33,893 bases of DNA from Lentzea aerocolonigenes. Its GTDB lineage: Bacteria > Actinomycetota > Actinomycetes > Mycobacteriales > Pseudonocardiaceae. Location: contig NZ_BBOJ01000044.1 of assembly GCF_000974445.1 (NCBI RefSeq), positions 1-33,893 of the forward strand. The letters run 5' to 3'. Below, piece by piece: positions 7,391 to 15,099 of the stretch (within the stretch, counting starts at the first letter, position 1; the number at the start of each line of letters is the position of its first letter). Both the position numbers and the translations under genes were made by a program. The notes below the pieces were generated by a model. It did no database searches, was not told where the DNA came from, and saw only the letters and a program-made list of their open reading frames with translations.

Positions 7391-8266
7391 TCAGTTCGGG
7401 CTCCTGTCGGTCCACTCGTTGGTGACGTCGACCGTCATCGACGCCGTGCCGTCGGGCAGCGGGCTGCCCGCGGGCTTGTCCTGCACGGATCCGGTGACCC
7501 GCCCGGTCGCCGGATCGATGGTGAACGAGGTCCTGGCACCGTCGGCCCACACCTTGCCGTTCTCCCAGTGGATCCCTGGCGTGGCGGCCAGCTCGCGGTA
7601 GGTCGCGGCCAGCTCCTCGTTGGTCGTGAACGGCGACAGCAACCTGCTCGAGGCCGCCTCCATCCGCTGCGCGGGATCCACGGGCAACGGCAGCGCGAGG
7701 CTCGTCTCCTTGCACGGCGTGGCCGAGCAGAACGTGCCCCACAGGCGCGGGCCGTTGTCGCCCATCTGCGCGAGGCGTTCGATCGACTCCTGCAGACCCG
7801 CGACCGGCCGCGAGCGCCCGGTGAACTTGCGGTAGATGACGACCACTCCGCCATTGGTGGAGGGGACCCACACGTTGATCTCGAACTCGAGGGCGGTGGC
7901 ACCGAAGGCGACCTTCGCCTCCACCTGGTTGACGGTGATCGTCTGCCAGATCACGTACTTGAGGTGCCGGTACTTCGCGGTCGGCTTCTCGGCCAGCTCG
8001 AGGATCGTCGCGGCCTCCTGCAACGAGGTCGCCGGGGTGACCGGCATCGTCGCTGGCGCGTCGCGGTGCGCGGGCCGCAGCAGCACCACGAGCCCGGTGA
8101 TCATCACCACCGCGACGACCGCGGCGGCGATGCCGACCCAGTTGCGCGAGGGTCGTCGTTTCGGGGCCTCGGTGAAGAGCTGTTCGCGCAGCCGGGCCAG
8201 GCGAACGTCGTCGCTGCCCCGCACGGGGTACAGCTCGGCGATGTCGTCGTCCAGCAGGTCACGCAT
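7391..8266 (-). CDS. CU044_5270-type membrane protein, putative partner (anti-sigma) of the ECF factor
   Basis: A 291-aa protein with a cytosolic N-terminus (about 45 residues, starting MRDLLDDDIAELYPVRG), one TM helix (about 44-65, VGIAAAVVAVVMITGLVVLL) and an extracytoplasmic domain. It overlaps the ECF sigma gene by 8 nt (AATGCGTGA junction), so the two are translationally coupled. This architecture and position match the actinobacterial CU044_5270 family found beside ECF factors. I infer an anti-sigma or sensor role, with the N-terminus contacting the sigma factor. No ZAS zinc motif (HxxxCxxC) is visible, so it is not a classic zinc anti-sigma. Confidence 0.75.
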   Translation of the reverse strand: MRDLLDDDIAELYPVRGSDDVRLARLREQLFTEAPKRRPSRNWVGIAAAVVAVVMITGLVVLLRPAHRDAPATMPVTPATSLQEAATILELAEKPTAKYRHLKYVIWQTITVNQVEAKVAFGATALEFEINVWVPSTNGGVVVIYRKFTGRSRPVAGLQESIERLAQMGDNGPRLWGTFCSATPCKETSLALPLPVDPAQRMEAASSRLLSPFTTNEELAATYRELAATPGIHWENGKVWADGARTSFTIDPATGRVTGSVQDKPAGSPLPDGTASMTVDVTNEWTDRSPN

Positions 8267-8756
8267 TGCGGAGCTCCAGTTCCTTGAGCTTGGTGCGCAG
8301 GCGGTGCAGCCGGGACCGCGCGGTGGCGGGATTCATGCCGAGTGCTTCGGCCGCCTCCTGTTTGGTGAGGCCGGCCAGCGACACGAGCAGCAACAGATCG
8401 CGGTCGACGTCCGGCATCCTGGCCAGCTCACCGGCGATCAGCCGCAGGTGCGCGCGGGCGTCGACGCGGGTGACCACCGTGTGCTCCAACGACTCGGCGA
8501 CACTGAGATCCACCCCGTACCGCTCGGCGGTGCGCAACAGGCGCAACTCGCGTTTGGCGTGGCCGCGCAACAGGTTCGTCGCGATGCCGTAGAGCCAGCC
8601 GACGACACTTCCCCTCTCGGGGTCGTAACTCTCCTTGCCGCGCATGGCGGCCAGGAACGTCTCGCTGACGAGGTCGTCGGCCACGTCGACGCCCACCCGG
8701 CGCGCCAGATATCGGTGCAGCGGATGGGCGTGCTCGTCGAACAGCTCCGCGAACAT
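8259..8756 (-). CDS. ECF-family RNA polymerase sigma factor
   Basis: A 165-aa sigma-70 factor with region 2 (LHRYLARRVGVDVADDLVSE then GSVVGWLYGIATNLLRGHAK) and region 4 (MPDVDRDLLLLVSLAGLTKQ then EALGMNPATARSRLHRLRTK), the HTH that reads the -35 element. Regions 1 and 3 are absent, as expected for ECF factors. ATG 8756 is preceded by GGGGG; the adjacent GTG at 8759 is an equally possible start. It is the first gene of a coupled pair with the downstream membrane protein. A CRP-like dyad lies about 40 bp upstream. It is divergent from the secreted YVTN protein, a possible regulon member. Confidence 0.93.
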   Translation of the reverse strand: MFAELFDEHAHPLHRYLARRVGVDVADDLVSETFLAAMRGKESYDPERGSVVGWLYGIATNLLRGHAKRELRLLRTAERYGVDLSVAESLEHTVVTRVDARAHLRLIAGELARMPDVDRDLLLLVSLAGLTKQEAAEALGMNPATARSRLHRLRTKLKELELRNA

Positions 8757-8793
8757 CACGCCCCCAGTTGGCTTCTCGCGGCACGGGTGTTGC

Positions 8794-8809
8794 AGTGACG
8801 TGGGTCACA
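8794..8809. promoter_or_regulatory. CRP-like palindrome upstream of the ECF sigma gene
   Basis: On the minus strand this reads TGTGACCCACGTCACT, matching the CRP/GlxR consensus TGTGA-N6-TCACA at nine of ten defined positions. It lies in the divergent intergenic region 8757-8981. Regulator and target are inferred. Confidence 0.4.
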
Positions 8810-8981
8810 GTCGGACCAGGCGGATGTCCCTCGAACAACTCGTAGAGCCACCAACTCTGCACGCACGGCACGGGTTTCGCCGTCCGCCGGCTCGAGAAGA
8901 CTCTGAAGAGGCTAACGCCCCCTCCTCCTTTCGCGATGTCGGAGAAAAGGTCGGGATGACGCGCGCCAGGAGGCATTGAAC

Positions 8982-10274
8982 ATGCGGTTGCGTCCACTGG
9001 TGATGGCATCTGCCGTCACCGCGGCACTGGTGGTGACCCCGGCCTCGGCGGCTCCCGCCGGTCGGGTTCTGGGTTACGTCGCCAACAACGGCGGCGGGGT
9101 GTCGGTGATCGACACGGCCACGAACGCGGTGTCCGAGACGATCTCCGATGGTGATGGCAGCACGCCGTACATGGCAGCGGTCGCCTTCGACGGAACCCGC
9201 GGCTACGTGACGAACACCGTGCAGAACACGTTGACGATCATCGACACGCCGACCAACACGGTCGACAAGTCCGTACCCGTCGGGAGCCATCCGGCTGGTG
9301 TGGCGGTCGCGCCCGGTGGCGGTTTCGTCTACGTCACCAACTACGGGGACGGCACCGTCTCCGTGGTCGACACGGCCACGTTGACGGTCACCGCGACCAT
9401 CAACGTCGGTTCGAACCCCGACGGCATCGTCGTCACGAAGGACGGCAAGGGCGTCTACGTCACGCACGACGTCGTCGGTCCGAGCACCGTCTCGGTCATC
9501 GACACCACGGCCAACGCGGTCGTCGCCGACATCCCGGTGGGCAGCACTTCCACCGCGATCGCGGCGTCCGCCGACGGCACCCGGATTTACGTGGTGAACA
9601 AGGGTTCCGACAACATCTCCGCCATCGACGTCGCCACGCGCGCCGTGGTCGGCACCGCCGCCGTCGGCTTCACGCCGCACGGCATCGCGTTGCTGCCCAA
9701 CGGAACGCGTGCGTACGTGACGAACAGCGAGTTCGACTCGGTGTCCGTCGTGGACCTGGCGGCGATGGTGGAAACGCAGAAGATCTTCGTGGGTGACCGT
9801 CCGATCGGCGTGGCCCTCACGCCGGACGGTGCGAGCGCCTACGTCACGAACTTCAACAGCAACACGGTGTCGGTCATCGACACGGCGTCCAACACGGTCA
9901 CCGGCTCCATCGCGGTCGGCCAGCGCCCGGTGGGCATCGCGGTCAACTTCGTGCCGCCCGCCGCGTCGAAGCTCGTGGCGGGGAGTGCTCAGCTGCAGGT
10001 GCGGCTCCTCGGCTTCACGGTCCGCTCGCTCGACGCGACGCTGACCGAGAAGCACACCGGGGCGCCGGTCGCCGGTCAGCAGATCGTGTTCCGCACGGTG
10101 AAGGGCAACCCGCTGTGCACCGCGACCACCAACTCGTACGGCAAGGCCACCTGCGACGCGAACGTGTCGTTGCTGGTCGGGCTGTCGACGCTGCTGCAGG
10201 GCTACACGGCCTCGTACGCGGGCAACAACGAGCACGGTGGCGCTTCGGCGCACGGGATCATCACCCTGCTGTAG
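8982..10274 (+). CDS. Secreted YVTN-family beta-propeller protein with C-terminal Ig-like domain
   Basis: A 430-aa exported protein. A Sec signal peptide ends near PASAAPA (about residue 24). About seven repeats of the YVTN type follow, each with a core such as GYVTNTVQNTLTIIDTPTNT or VYVTNYGDGTVSVVDTATLT, enough for one seven-bladed propeller. From about residue 330 an unrelated beta domain begins, with TGAPVAGQQIVFRT and ATCDANVSLL and ending YTASYAGNNEHGGAS. It resembles a bacterial Ig-like (invasin-type) domain with a possible disulfide. ATG 8982 is used because AGGAGG lies 8 nt upstream; the upstream TTG (8976) is too close. Such proteins are extracellular binding scaffolds; the ligand is unknown. 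Confidence 0.88.
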   Translation: MRLRPLVMASAVTAALVVTPASAAPAGRVLGYVANNGGGVSVIDTATNAVSETISDGDGSTPYMAAVAFDGTRGYVTNTVQNTLTIIDTPTNTVDKSVPVGSHPAGVAVAPGGGFVYVTNYGDGTVSVVDTATLTVTATINVGSNPDGIVVTKDGKGVYVTHDVVGPSTVSVIDTTANAVVADIPVGSTSTAIAASADGTRIYVVNKGSDNISAIDVATRAVVGTAAVGFTPHGIALLPNGTRAYVTNSEFDSVSVVDLAAMVETQKIFVGDRPIGVALTPDGASAYVTNFNSNTVSVIDTASNTVTGSIAVGQRPVGIAVNFVPPAASKLVAGSAQLQVRLLGFTVRSLDATLTEKHTGAPVAGQQIVFRTVKGNPLCTATTNSYGKATCDANVSLLVGLSTLLQGYTASYAGNNEHGGASAHGIITLL

Positions 10275-10302
10275 GCAGTATCTGTCACGGTTGTTACATC
10301 CC

Positions 10303-10330
10303 TTGACTCGGACGAAATGCCCGGCATAGC
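10303..10330 (+). promoter_or_regulatory. Putative promoter of the GH97 gene
   Basis: TTGACT (10303-10308), a 16-nt spacer, and CATAGC (10325-10330). The 5' UTR would be about 50 nt. The layout matches the xylanase promoter at 12991-13018. Confidence 0.5.
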
Positions 10331-10388
10331 GTCCGGGTCGAGGGATGTCCTCCGGTGACCGCCGCCCCGGATCACGAGGGGAGTGTCC

Positions 10389-12896
10389 GTGGCGGTCAAA
10401 ACGCTGGTCGTGGCCGTGCTGGCAGCCGGCCTGGTCGTGCCACCCGCACAGGCGGGGACGAACGGCCCGCAGGCGGTCGTCAGCAGTTCGGGCGGAACGA
10501 TCACCCTGGCGGTGACGCACAAGGGCAAGACGATCGTGCAGCCGTCGCCGGTCGGGATCACCACCGAGCGCGCCGACCTGTCATCCGGTCTGACACTCGT
10601 CGGCAAGTCGCGCAGAGCGATCTTCGAGCACTACCGCACCACGTCCGGCAAGAAGCGCGACCGGGTCGTGCGCGCCACCGAGACGACGTACAGATTCACC
10701 TCTGGCGCGAACAGGCTCGACCTCGTCGTGCGGGAGTCCGCCGACGGTGTCGCGTACCGGTACGAACTGCCGCAGGACACAGGTGCCGTCACCGGCGAGG
10801 CTTCCGCGTTCGTGCTTCCTGCCGACGCGACGGCGTGGCTCGCGAAGTTCCGGCGCGACTACGAGAACCCGTTCCTGCGCATGACGGCGGGGACCGCCGA
10901 GCAGGCCGAGTACATGCACCCCGCGCTGTTCGACGTCGGGGGCACCTACGCGCTGATCACCGAGTCCGATGTGGACGGACGGTACTCCGGCGGCCACCTC
11001 GTGCACACCGGCGGCGGCAGGTACCAGGTGAAGCTCTGGGACGAGAAGGTGTCCGGGGCGCGGAAGACGCCGTGGCGCACCATGATCGTGGGCTCACTGG
11101 CCACCGTCGTGAAGTCGACGCTGGTGGACGACCTGGCGCCGCCGTCCCGCATCGGGGACACGTCGTGGATCAAGCCCGGTCCGGCGGTCTGGACGTGGCT
11201 CGCCGGTGGCCGCACGGCCCAGCAGGACCTGGCGAAGCAGAAGGAGTTCGTCGACTACGCGGCCGCGCGCGGATGGCCCTACGTCGTGGTCGACGCTGGC
11301 TGGTACGACGACCCGAACTGGCGGCAGACGAGCTTCATCCCCGAGCTGGTGAGGTACGCGAAGGCGCGCAACGTCGGCATCCACACGTGGGTGCGGTTCA
11401 GCAGCGTCGACACGCCGGAGAAGCGCGCGGACTACCTTCCGTGGTTGCAGCGGTGGGGCGTGCGGGGCCTGAAGATCGACTTCATGGACTCCGACGGCCA
11501 GGAGCGCTACCGCTGGTACGACGAGATCCTGCCCGAGACCGCGCGCATGCACTTCCTCGTCAACTTCCACGGCGCCACGCTGCCGCACGGCGTCCACCGC
11601 ACCTGGCCGCACGTCATGACGACCGAGGCCGTGCACGGCGCGGAGAAGTCCAGCGGCCTCACCACGAGCCACATCACCGCGTTGCCGTTCACCCGGAACG
11701 TGGTGGGAGGCATGGACTACACGCCCGGTGGCTTCCACCGCGCCCGTGCCAACACCGACGGCGGCGAGCTCGCGCTGTCCGTGCTGTACGAGTCCGGGAT
11801 CCAGAACCTCGCGGGACGGCCGGACTCCTACGACGCCAGGCCGCTCGCGCGCTGGTTCCTGGAGCAGGCGCCGACGGCGTGGGACGAGACGCGGCTGTTG
11901 TCGGGCCGTCCTGGCGAGGACGTCGTGATGGCGCGGCGCGACGGCGACCGCTGGTTCGTCGGCGGCGCGATCGCGGGCGAGGCGCGGACTCTGGACCTGC
12001 CCGCGCTCGGCGGGGGCCGCTGGCTGGTCGAGATCGTGCGCGACGGTGCCGCCGGTCTGGTCAAGGAAACCCAGGTCACGGACCAGAAGCTGACCATCCC
12101 GGTCGCGAAGGACGGCGGGTTCGCGGCGATCGTCTGCCGTCCGGTGCGCGACACCTGCGCACGGTCCACCGGCGCGATCCCGTCCACGACGGTCGTGGTT
12201 TCTCCCGAACAGGTGTCGGTGCAGCCGGGGCAGACGTTCGAGATGAGCGGCACGTTCACCAACACCTCGGACCGGTCGCTGTACGGCGTGACCTTCGCGC
12301 CGCGCGTGCCGTCCGGCTGGAGCGCGTCCCGTGCGGTCCGCGCGTTCCGGGTCGCGCCGGGGGAGTCGGTGAACGGCCGCTGGACGGTGACGGTCGGCGC
12401 GAACCCGGTGGCAGGGCTGAACGATGTGCCCGCGGTGGCGCGGTTCTCCGGCGTCGAAGCCGAGAAGGCCACGCGCACGCACGTGTGGAAACCGTTGCCC
12501 GCCGGGCAGTTCTACGTTCCCGGCAACGATCTCTCGGTCGAGGGCAGGACGTTGACGACCGGTGGCGTGCGGTTCGGCAAAGGGATCGGCACGACGCCTG
12601 CGGACAAGACCTTCGAGATCGGGACGTGCACGAGGTTCGACGCCACCGTCGGGGTGGACGACGAGGTCGACGGCCGCGTGGACCGCGCGGCCGGCGTCGG
12701 CGGCACGGTGACGTTCGTGGTGGTCGGGGACGGTCGCGTGCTGTACGAGAGCCCGTTACGGAAGTCCGTCGACCCGGCGCTGCCGGTCAGCGTGGACGTC
12801 GGCGGGGTGAGGTCGCTGACGTTGCGCGTGACCGACGGCGGTGACGGCACCAGCCTCGACAACGCGGTGTGGGGTGACGCGCGACTGGTCTGCTGA
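10389..12896 (+). CDS. Secreted GH97 glycosidase with NEW3 and NPCBM-type C-terminal modules
   Basis: An 835-aa exported enzyme with a signal peptide ending near PPAQAG (about residue 23). The GH97 N-terminal beta-sandwich spans about 25-255. A (beta/alpha)8 barrel follows, with AVWTWLAGGR, YVVVDAGWYDD, and RGLKIDFMDSDGQ, which carries Asp364. MTTEAVHGAE carries Glu413. Asp364 matches the nucleophile of retaining GH97 alpha-galactosidases; inverting SusB-type enzymes lack this Asp. The C-terminus has an NEW3-like sandwich (about 600-700) and an NPCBM-like module (about 705-835), often attached to alpha-galactosidases. GTG 10389 is preferred over GTG 10383 because GAGGGGA (10376-10382) abuts the latter. 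Alpha-galactoside hydrolysis is inferred from these residues. Confidence 0.9.
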   Translation: MAVKTLVVAVLAAGLVVPPAQAGTNGPQAVVSSSGGTITLAVTHKGKTIVQPSPVGITTERADLSSGLTLVGKSRRAIFEHYRTTSGKKRDRVVRATETTYRFTSGANRLDLVVRESADGVAYRYELPQDTGAVTGEASAFVLPADATAWLAKFRRDYENPFLRMTAGTAEQAEYMHPALFDVGGTYALITESDVDGRYSGGHLVHTGGGRYQVKLWDEKVSGARKTPWRTMIVGSLATVVKSTLVDDLAPPSRIGDTSWIKPGPAVWTWLAGGRTAQQDLAKQKEFVDYAAARGWPYVVVDAGWYDDPNWRQTSFIPELVRYAKARNVGIHTWVRFSSVDTPEKRADYLPWLQRWGVRGLKIDFMDSDGQERYRWYDEILPETARMHFLVNFHGATLPHGVHRTWPHVMTTEAVHGAEKSSGLTTSHITALPFTRNVVGGMDYTPGGFHRARANTDGGELALSVLYESGIQNLAGRPDSYDARPLARWFLEQAPTAWDETRLLSGRPGEDVVMARRDGDRWFVGGAIAGEARTLDLPALGGGRWLVEIVRDGAAGLVKETQVTDQKLTIPVAKDGGFAAIVCRPVRDTCARSTGAIPSTTVVVSPEQVSVQPGQTFEMSGTFTNTSDRSLYGVTFAPRVPSGWSASRAVRAFRVAPGESVNGRWTVTVGANPVAGLNDVPAVARFSGVEAEKATRTHVWKPLPAGQFYVPGNDLSVEGRTLTTGGVRFGKGIGTTPADKTFEIGTCTRFDATVGVDDEVDGRVDRAAGVGGTVTFVVVGDGRVLYESPLRKSVDPALPVSVDVGGVRSLTLRVTDGGDGTSLDNAVWGDARLVC

Positions 12897-12914
12897 ATTG
12901 CGCGGCATCGATTC

Positions 12915-12969
12915 TTCGACACTTTTTCGTCGAATGCGCGCGTCGATTCGCTGAGTCGTGATTCGACGC
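12915..12969. terminator. Two hairpins after the GH97 gene
   Basis: TTCGAC (12915-12920) pairs with GTCGAA (12929-12934) across a loop containing five T. GCGTCGATTC (12940-12949) pairs with GATTCGACGC (12960-12969) with one mismatch. They sit between the GH97 stop and the xylanase promoter, so they could end GH97 transcription. The second could also serve as an operator. Confidence 0.45.
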
Positions 12970-12990
12970 TCTCCCAACGGTTTCGCGCGC

Positions 12991-13018
12991 TTGACGCTGT
13001 CGAGAAGACCGCCATAGG
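12991..13018 (+). promoter_or_regulatory. Putative promoter of the GH10 xylanase gene
   Basis: TTGACG (12991-12996), 16-nt spacer, CATAGG (13013-13018), about 50 nt before ATG 13068. It has the same spacing and nearly the same boxes as the GH97 promoter, which suggests the same sigma factor. Confidence 0.5.
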
Positions 13019-13067
13019 GTGCCAAAAGGCGCGCATACCAGGCAAAAAGTTTCGAAAACGAGGTCTG

Positions 13068-14171
13068 ATGAAGCCGGCTCGTCTGATCATGACGTTGTTC
13101 ACCGCCCTGACGTTGTCGATGCCGTTGGCGTCGACGGCCTCGGCCGCACCGGAAGCGAGCGGCCACCACCACACGTTGCGCGCGGCAGCTCCCAAGGGTT
13201 TCCACATCGGCAGCGCGGTCGCCGGTGGCGGTCACCACGAGAACCAGCCCTACCCCGACCCCTTCACCTCCGACCGGCCGTACCGCAAGGTGCTCGCCGC
13301 CGAGTTCAGCTCGGTGTCGGCGGAGAACCAGATGAAGTGGGAGTACATCCACCCCGAGCGCAACCGGTACAACTTCGGCACGGCGGACGCGATCGTGCGG
13401 TTCGCCCAGCAGAACCGGCAGGTCGTCCGCGGCCACACCCTGTTGTGGCACAGCCAGAACCCGGAGTGGCTCGAGAAGGGCCAGTTCACCAAGGACGAGC
13501 TGCGCGCGATCCTGCGCGAGCACATCACGACCGTGGTCGGGCGCTACGCGGGCAAGATCCAGCAGTGGGACGTGGCCAACGAGATCTTCACCGACGCGGG
13601 TGCGCTGCGGACCGCGGACAACATCTGGATCCGCGAGCTCGGTCCCGGCATCATCGCGGACGCGTTCCGGTGGGCGCACCGGGCCGACCCGAAGGCGAAG
13701 CTGTTCTTCAACGACTACAACGTCGAAAGCGTCAACGCGAAGAGCGACGCGTACTACGCGCTGATCAAGGACCTGCGTGCGGCCGGCGTGCCCGTGCACG
13801 GCTTCTCCGCCCAGGGACACCTCAGCCTGGACTACGGCTTCCCGGACGACCTGGAGCGCAACCTGAAGCGGTTCGCCGGCCTCGGCCTGCAGACCGCGCT
13901 CACCGAGGTCGACGTGCGGATGACCCTGCCCGCGAGCGGCGTGCCGACGGAGGCCCAGCTGCGCCAGCAGGCCGACTACTACCAGCGCATGCTCACCGCG
14001 TGCCTGAACGTCAGCTCCTGCCGGTCGTTCACGATCTGGGGCTTCGTCGACAAGTACTCGTGGGTGCCTGTGTTCTTCCAGGGCCAGGGCGCGGCCACGG
14101 TGATGTGGGACGACTTCAGCCGCAAGCCCGCGTACCACGCCTTGCGGTCGACCCTGGCCGAACGCAGGTAG
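13068..14171 (+). CDS. Secreted GH10 endo-1,4-beta-xylanase
   Basis: A 367-aa exported xylanase with a signal peptide ending at STASAA (about residue 27). The mature protein is a single GH10 barrel with no carbohydrate-binding module. Motifs in order: SVSAENQMKWEYIHPERNRY, RGHTLLWHSQNPEW, WDVANEIF with acid/base Glu172, FFNDYNVES, and TALTEVDVRM with nucleophile Glu280, ending with FTIWGFVDKYSWVP. All catalytic and -1 subsite residues are present, so hydrolysis of xylan is well supported. ATG 13068 has a nearby GAGG. It lies downstream of GH97 with its own promoter and ends at a strong palindromic terminator. Confidence 0.96.
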   Translation: MKPARLIMTLFTALTLSMPLASTASAAPEASGHHHTLRAAAPKGFHIGSAVAGGGHHENQPYPDPFTSDRPYRKVLAAEFSSVSAENQMKWEYIHPERNRYNFGTADAIVRFAQQNRQVVRGHTLLWHSQNPEWLEKGQFTKDELRAILREHITTVVGRYAGKIQQWDVANEIFTDAGALRTADNIWIRELGPGIIADAFRWAHRADPKAKLFFNDYNVESVNAKSDAYYALIKDLRAAGVPVHGFSAQGHLSLDYGFPDDLERNLKRFAGLGLQTALTEVDVRMTLPASGVPTEAQLRQQADYYQRMLTACLNVSSCRSFTIWGFVDKYSWVPVFFQGQGAATVMWDDFSRKPAYHALRSTLAERR

Positions 14172-14175
14172 TTCC

Positions 14176-14221
14176 GCTCGGGATGAACGGCGCGTGGACA
14201 AAGGCGCCGTTCATCCCGAGC
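14176..14221. terminator. 18-bp perfect hairpin between xylanase and MbtH-like genes
   Basis: GCTCGGGATGAACGGCGC (14176-14193) and its exact complement (14204-14221) flank a 10-nt loop. It begins 4 bp after the xylanase stop, and its distal arm touches the stop of the convergent MbtH-like gene, so it is probably a bidirectional terminator. It has no T-run. Confidence 0.75.
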
Positions 14222-14409
14222 TAAGCCGCCGCTGAGAGGTCGAGGCGAGCCGCGGCCGCGAAGGCCTCGCAGGACAACCGTGACGCGACGCCGTGGACGA
14301 CCTGCCACCCGGCGGGCACCCGCAGCACCGCCGGCCAGATCGAGTACTGGCCCGTTGGGCTGACCAGCACCAGGAACATGGTGTGAGCCTGAGCGAACGG
14401 GGAAGTCAT
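14221..14409 (-). CDS. Orphan MbtH-like protein
   Basis: A 62-aa protein resembling MbtH, the small chaperone and activator of NRPS adenylation domains. It starts MTSPF, then has FLVLVSPTGQYSIWPAVLRV with the signature Ser23 and Trp25-Pro26. PAGWQVVHG follows with Trp35, and Cys47 matches the family Cys. The usual C-terminal W-T-D-x-R-P motif is absent; the tail reads AAARLDLSAAA. The protein may therefore be a diverged or decaying member. No NRPS gene is adjacent, so it would have to act on an NRPS encoded elsewhere. Upstream AGGT is very close to the ATG. The recognition is confident; activity is doubtful. Confidence 0.8.
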   Translation of the reverse strand: MTSPFAQAHTMFLVLVSPTGQYSIWPAVLRVPAGWQVVHGVASRLSCEAFAAAARLDLSAAA

Positions 14410-14505
14410 GACCTCAGGGTGACCTGGGACACCTAGGGGCGCGCTGTTCCCCCACTCGAGCTCACCGGCTTTCCGATCCGGGCGCTCGTGTGATTACGTG
14501 GCGGA

Positions 14506-15099
14506 GTGACTGTGGAACAGGTGGTACTCCTCGCTGAGGACGGTTCGGCCATCGGCGTCGAGGACAAAGCCGTCGTGCACCACGCGGACACCCCGCTGCA
14601 CCTGGCGTTTTCCAGCTACGTCTTCGACTCGGCCGGCCGGATCGTGCTCACCCGGCGCGCGTTGCACAAGAAGACGTTCCCCGGCGTGTGGACGAACACC
14701 TGCTGCGGTCACCCCCTCCCGGACGAGGACATGGCACAGGCCGTGCTGCGGCGTCTGCAGGACGAGCTCGGCATGAAGTGCTCCGAGCCCGAACTGCTGC
14801 TGCCGCGGTTCCGCTACCGCGCCGAGATGGCCGGCGTCGTCGAGAACGAGATGTGTCCGGTGTTCCGGGTGCTCTGCGACGACGAGCCCACGCCGAACCC
14901 GGACGAGGTCGATTCCACCGAGCGGGTGGCGTGGGCGGAGTTCGCTTCGAGCGTGCTGGACGGCACCCGCGAGATCTCGCCGTGGGCGAAGCTCCAGGTC
15001 GCCGAGCTCGTGAAGCTGGGGCCCGATCCGCTCCAGTGGCCTGTCGCGGACCGGGCCGGGCTGCCCAGCGCCGTCAGGCTGGGGTCACCACTCCAGTGA
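14506..15099 (+). CDS. idi: Isopentenyl-diphosphate delta-isomerase (type I)
   Basis: A 197-aa Nudix-fold enzyme interconverting isopentenyl and dimethylallyl diphosphate. Landmarks are LHLAFSSYVFD, VLTRRALHKKTFPGVWTNTC with the catalytic Cys in TNTCCGHP, the Nudix-like LRRLQDELGM, FRYRAEM, and VENEMCPVF with the catalytic Glu. Length and order match bacterial Idi-1. Start is uncertain: GTG 14506 is listed, but GTG 14512 has GGAG 5 nt upstream and would remove two residues. The 3' end overlaps the convergent nrdB gene by 15 bp. It serves isoprenoid supply, and no terpene synthase is in the window. Confidence 0.95.
   Translation: MTVEQVVLLAEDGSAIGVEDKAVVHHADTPLHLAFSSYVFDSAGRIVLTRRALHKKTFPGVWTNTCCGHPLPDEDMAQAVLRRLQDELGMKCSEPELLLPRFRYRAEMAGVVENEMCPVFRVLCDDEPTPNPDEVDSTERVAWAEFASSVLDGTREISPWAKLQVAELVKLGPDPLQWPVADRAGLPSAVRLGSPLQ

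Noticed and set aside
10355..12844. An 829-codon plus-strand frame within the GH97 gene
   Set aside because: Arg/Gly-rich shadow without domains; the other frame gives a complete GH97 enzyme with signal peptide.
14410..14505. An iron box before the MbtH-like gene
   Set aside because: CTAGGTGTCCCAGGTCACC has iron-box-like halves, but they are out of register with the 19-bp consensus and GC-rich.
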